A stretch of 64,000 bases of DNA from Ananas comosus. Lineage: Eukaryota; Streptophyta; Magnoliopsida; Poales; Bromeliaceae. Positions 60,019 through 64,000 of this stretch are shown here, in pieces. Location of the stretch: assembly GCF_001540865.1 (NCBI RefSeq), contig NC_033638.1, positions 5,097,849 to 5,161,848 of the forward strand. Reading direction: 5' to 3'. A program made the translations under genes and the position numbers. The notes under the pieces are model-generated. The model was not told the origin of the DNA. It made no database searches and was given only the letters and a program-made list of their open reading frames with translations. Position 1 is the first letter of the stretch. Every line of letters begins with the position of its first letter.

Positions 60019-62194
60019 TGTAACATATCACATCCCTCGTAAATCGTGCCGAGTTCCGTCGAAATGTGCGGAATGCGGAGTGGAACAAGTTGGTATGGGC
60101 TAGTAGTACTTTGGAGCCCATATATAGTGCAAAGGGACCTGAGAGAGTGAAATTCCAAAATCTGGGTAAGTTCCAGATTTTGTGCTCTCGGGGACCGGTT
60201 GCTGAAGGAGAGACCGGTCCCCGTACGCGTAGCTTGCTAGGAATCCTGAGGCAACCGGTCCCTGGCAGTGAGACCGATCCCCGAGGAACCGGTCCTTAAA
60301 GGAGAGACCGGTCCCTCACTGCGCAGCCAGCCAAAAACCCCAAAAATTGGCTATGTCCTGAAAATCAGACTTTCGGGAACCGGTCCCTTGTTGGGGAGAC
60401 CAGTCCCCGACTGCGAAAATTGCCCAGTAAGGGCTGATGCAAATATTGGGAGTTGGGGGGGTCTTGTTGCTAATGTTGCAACATGTTATGTACCCATCCC
60501 CTCTCACCCTCTCTCCCACAGCCATTTCTACTCCTTTCTCTCTCATTTCTCCCTTTCTCTCTCTCTAGATCATCCCCTAGAGCTTGGAGAAGTAGGAGAA
60601 GAAGCAAGGAGAAGTGGGTTTTGGAGGCTTTGGTGGATCTAAGAGCTCTCCTATAAGAAGGATCTTGGGAGGAGCTTGGGCGAGGTAAGTTTGAGCAAGT
60701 AGAACTCTAGGGTTTAGTTTTAAACCCTAAGATTTGGAGTTTTGAGTTTGTTTCAAGCTTTAGAAACCTTATAGAGCTCAAGACACCATGAAACCATGGT
60801 TTCTTGAGGTGCTCTCATGGTGAACCCCTAGGGTTCATGCTAGATGCCCTAGGAATGTGTAGAATGGCTTTGTAAAGGTATTAAAGAGCTTCCTAGGTGA
60901 TTCTAAGCTATCTTTTGCTTAGGGATGAGATCAATTTAGGAGAAATCTCATTGTGACATTGTTAGGGCTCAAATTTGGGGCTTTTGCCCTAGGATTTTTC
61001 GGGGACGAATTGACCTCGTAGAAACCTAATTGGGGGTGTCCTCGACGCGTTGGACAACTCCGTTCAACGTTATGAAAATGTCTAAGTATAGCTTGTGTTT
61101 GTAGGGCCTAATTTGGCACTATTTTGGTTATAGGACGCGGATTCGGCGTTCGTAAAGTTCGGGAGTCAACATATTCCTCATCTACTACCACTCAAGATGG
61201 GAGGTGCACACCGGAATCATCGGATTCCCCTTTATGTCTATTTTCACCTTTGTTGAGCATACTTTTATATAGAGTCATTCATGCATAGTAGGGATATTTA
61301 CATGTGATTAGTGGTTAGAATTTTAATATTGTACTTCTAACGTAGTTGAACATAGTGATTGAACAAGAACCATAATGGACATGTATGTAGAACCCTAGAA
61401 GATGTATGAATGCAAGACTTGGACATTGATTGTAGTAAACAAGGGTGGCAATGACAATAGAGACATGATTGGCCATGAGAACGAAATTGTTACACAAGGT
61501 TTAACAATAATGGCACTGAGACAAGAACAATATAGAACATGACATGAACAAAAGGTAGAAACCTATCATGGCATCGGCATTGTGACTAGCGGCTAAGTTT
61601 CCTCAACTTGAGGATTGGATCGAGGCTCACATGGATTTAGGCTTGTGGGAGGTCGCTCCTCCACAAGTGGTGTACTTCTGAGTGTAGACACCAACGGGAA
61701 AGTACCCCGTCAACGATCCCTCGGGTGGTTGTGCTTAAAGCCTCCCCCGGTAGATGGGAAATGGAATGGTGAGCTATTGGGGTTAACAAAGTTAACCGGT
61801 AAGATTGGGTAAAGAAAGACAAGGTAAAGAAAAGAACATGCATGCATGCATACTAAATATTGTTGATTACATATATCCACTGACATTCTTTTGCAGGCAT
61901 AGTATTAGATGCATTAGTACTGGTTACTTTTCTTCCTTTGTCATACTTATGCCTGGATAGATCTAGTGGGTAAGTCGGCGAGGTCGGATGCCGAACCCAC
62001 TGGAAACTTCGTTGTAGTTCTCACACCACTAACCCCACAGGTCGTAGCACGAACGGGGCGGCGGAGGACCGAGGCAAGGGTTTAGCGCCGTAGATAGCGG
62101 CCTCCGGGACTTTCTCACATTTTGTAGTCATTTTCCTTTTTGCTTACATGTATCAACTTCTTTTGTTGATTTAGAAAGTTGTAAAGTTGAAAAC
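60019..62194 (+). mobile_element. Gypsy-type LTR of a second family, interrupted
   Basis: It starts TGTAACATATCACATCCCTC inside the end of the Copia pol. It carries the ACCGGT array, a GGTCGCTCC block (61,651), the module CCCACTGGAAACTTCGTTGTAGTTCTCACACC (61,996-62,026, given here in two parts: CCCACTGGAAAC and GTAGTTCTCAC) and a GGCAAGGGTTTAGCGCC block. It is cut by the reverse-strand LTR at 62,195, so its 3' end is outside the window. Outside the array its 5' part does not resemble the 52,831 LTR. Confidence 0.8.
60190..60410. repeat. Array of eight ACCGGT-type boxes in four pairs
   Basis: Boxes such as GGGACCGGTTGC, GAGACCGGTCCC, GCAACCGGTCCC and GGAACCGGTCC start 171 bp into the LTR. The order GGGACC..., GAGACCGGTCCCC, CCTGAGGCAACCGGTCCCTG, GAGACC... 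is shared with 52,982-53,192. Two cores are mutated (ACCGAT and ACCAGT). Confidence 0.9.
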
Positions 62195-64000
62195 TGTCAC
62201 GCCCCGGGACCGGCGGAGGCCCTCCCGGTAGCGCGCCCAGACCCGCCATATGTCTACACATATAAGGCGTCTACAATAAAAGCGGAAGTAAAGCAAGAGA
62301 TAGAATAAATAGAATGAATAGCAACTAATGATATCAGAGCAAGTAAAGTTCTATCATCTAAACCAGAGTAGAAGAAACATATATAAACAATAAAAGTAAC
62401 CATAAGTAGTACAATATCTGTCTCAAAGGTACACAAAAGGGTGGTCTCTAGTACACTGGTACAGCTCTCAACCTCTCCAAAAAGAAACAAAGAGAGGTAG
62501 ACCACCTAAACTCGTCACTCACTGAAGGGCTAACTCGAAGCAACACCCTTCCCATAGTCCCTAGCCTCTCCCGGCGTGGAAGGCTCTGAAAGAAAACATA
62601 AAACAGGGGGCATGAGAACTATAATTTATAGTTCCCAGTGGGCAATTACTGACCTCAGCTCAATGCACTACTAGGCCCCAAAGAAAAGGGTAAGTCAAAA
62701 GAGGACAATAATAACGAATAAATTGCATTTATGAAAGCATAATTAAAATGCTGAATAAACTACACTGCAATCAAGCATGATGTTTATATAATGCACCTTT
62801 ACTTTATCATAATCAATATGTCTCTACATGGCCGCAAGTGACTGTCATGATTTACTTTATGGTATTATGAAGATCATGCTTTACTATGGTAAACAATATT
62901 TACATGAATGCAATAAGCAACATCTCCTAGCATGCTGTATGTATATGTGTATACTCAAGTGTCCAATACTATGCTAGAAGCAAGTCCAGGTAATCCAACT
63001 ACTACTCTCTATCTAGTAGTGATTAAAACCCACTCGACACCGTGTCGATTTCCATTTCCAATTAAGGACCTACCCAAGGTAGTCCAGCTTGTGCCGCCTA
63101 AGTGTCTGTGGTAGCCCAAAATTCCTGCTCTTGGAATGTGTCTGTCCCACTCGACTCCGTAGGCTTCTCAATACCGCACGAGCGAACATAGGTCGCGTAG
63201 GCTAACTCCGGAGTGCTGGCTTGTAAGGAGCGACCCTCACAAGCATGTGCGAATGCGCACAAATGGCAAGCAAGCATAGTTCAAGTCTCAAGTATCCAAT
63301 CCTTATGTTTCTAACATGGTATAGTCACTAGCATCCCGAAGATCTAGTTCTAAGTCACAATGTGAAGTTTCGACATTCTTTATGCCTAGTGCCTCTTGAT
63401 GACACTTAGACAATTTAATGTTCAACATGTTTCCAATCCCTGAATGGCCATATTCACTAGGTTCAACCATGTCCCGAGCTCAATGCCGCTTAATGATATT
63501 AGCCATCTAAATCACATAATAACAAAGTTCGGTGCCTCTATATAGCAACTTTGTTATCTCTCATGTCTCAATTAAACTTAAATTTGAATGCATGTATCAT
63601 GACTCATTTATACAGTAGAAACATGAAACCAAGTCTCATATAGAACGTCAATGCAACCCTATGTCTCTCAAGCAACTCTCTACTACATAGAGGTACAAAA
63701 TTTCATTATATGTAACATAGACATTTTAAGCATTCTAAAAATCATAATAAATACACGTAACATGAATTTGCATGCTTTTTTAATTAACGATACTCAAATC
63801 ATCATAAATGAGATTTTCTCATTGTGTGGCTAGGTCAAACCCACCGAACCGTCGCGTAGTCCTTCGTTTCGCCGAACGGAGTTGTCCACGAGTCTCAAAA
63901 TACCCTAAAAGTATTGAGCGAAGAGATACATGGGCATTACGATTAACTATAAGATCAAACATTAACAATTATAGCAAAAGGGCTAAAACTCACCTAATGA
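62195..64000 (-). mobile_element. Reverse-strand Gypsy-type LTR, runs off the window
   Basis: It begins TGTCACGCCCCGGGACCGG, the inverse of the GGGGCGTGACA end, and follows the 52,831 LTR in reverse over its whole visible length. This includes the TAAACTCGTCACTC region (uninterrupted here), the GAGAACTATAATTTATAGTTC module (62,611-62,642) and the block ending ACCCACCGAACCGTCGCGTAG. The 5' part with the expected ACCGGT array should lie about 0.9 kb beyond the right edge. The left flank is AAAAC; its partner is outside. Confidence 0.88.

Overview
This is nuclear DNA of a flowering plant, almost certainly a monocot. A villin gene is split into many exons by GT-AG introns, a GC-rich methionine gamma-lyase fragment of monocot style is present, and the rest is dense plant transposon sequence. 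A non-grass monocot such as pineapple is only a guess. The window holds part of one probable functional gene; nearly everything else is mobile DNA.

Positions 1-9,585: the left edge is the 3' part of a long Gypsy-type LTR. It is followed by a foldback MITE, a 155-nt block of five hairpins (1,624-1,778) and a non-autonomous hAT element with an 8-bp target duplication. The villin gene is on the minus strand. Its TATA box lies near 9,575 and it has a 5' leader intron. Ten coding exons (7,069 down to 3,138) give an unbroken 450-codon frame covering gelsolin domains G1-G3 and the start of G4. The remaining exons are not in the window.

Positions 9,586-26,294: a transposon-rich intergenic region. 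It holds two Mutator-like elements with very long terminal inverted repeats. One (10,722-13,190) is a Pack-MULE carrying two exons and the intron of a methionine gamma-lyase gene; the other (14,322-16,254) is almost entirely foldback. Several MITEs, tRNA-derived SINEs, a LINE remnant and a truncated chromodomain Gypsy element (3' LTR plus the end of pol) are also present.

Positions 26,295-43,694: solo LTRs with intact 5-bp target duplications: 26,300-30,433 (with a 470-bp CAG-rich tract), a Copia solo LTR at 35,348-39,955, and a Gypsy-type solo LTR at 37,196-39,860 nested inside it. MITEs, AT-rich arrays and an assembly gap fill the rest.

Positions 43,695-64,000: layered retrotransposons. 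There is a decayed Copia RT-RNase H, a Gypsy gag fragment, and a Copia gag-pol pseudogene (51,088-60,018). The Copia pol is split by a solo LTR (52,831-57,900) that itself carries a second solo LTR (55,184-57,562). A further LTR begins at 60,019 and is broken at 62,195 by a reverse-strand LTR that runs off the window.

The most unusual signal is an array of short dyad-symmetric boxes with the core ACCGGT, found 150-195 bp inside the 5' end of four LTRs and in two other decayed elements. Copies of one LTR family carry different box flanks (TACCGGTA or GACCGGTC), while one array module is shared by LTRs whose other sequence differs. A second shared LTR module, an inverted repeat with stem GAACTA...TAGTTC and a variable loop, occurs nine times.
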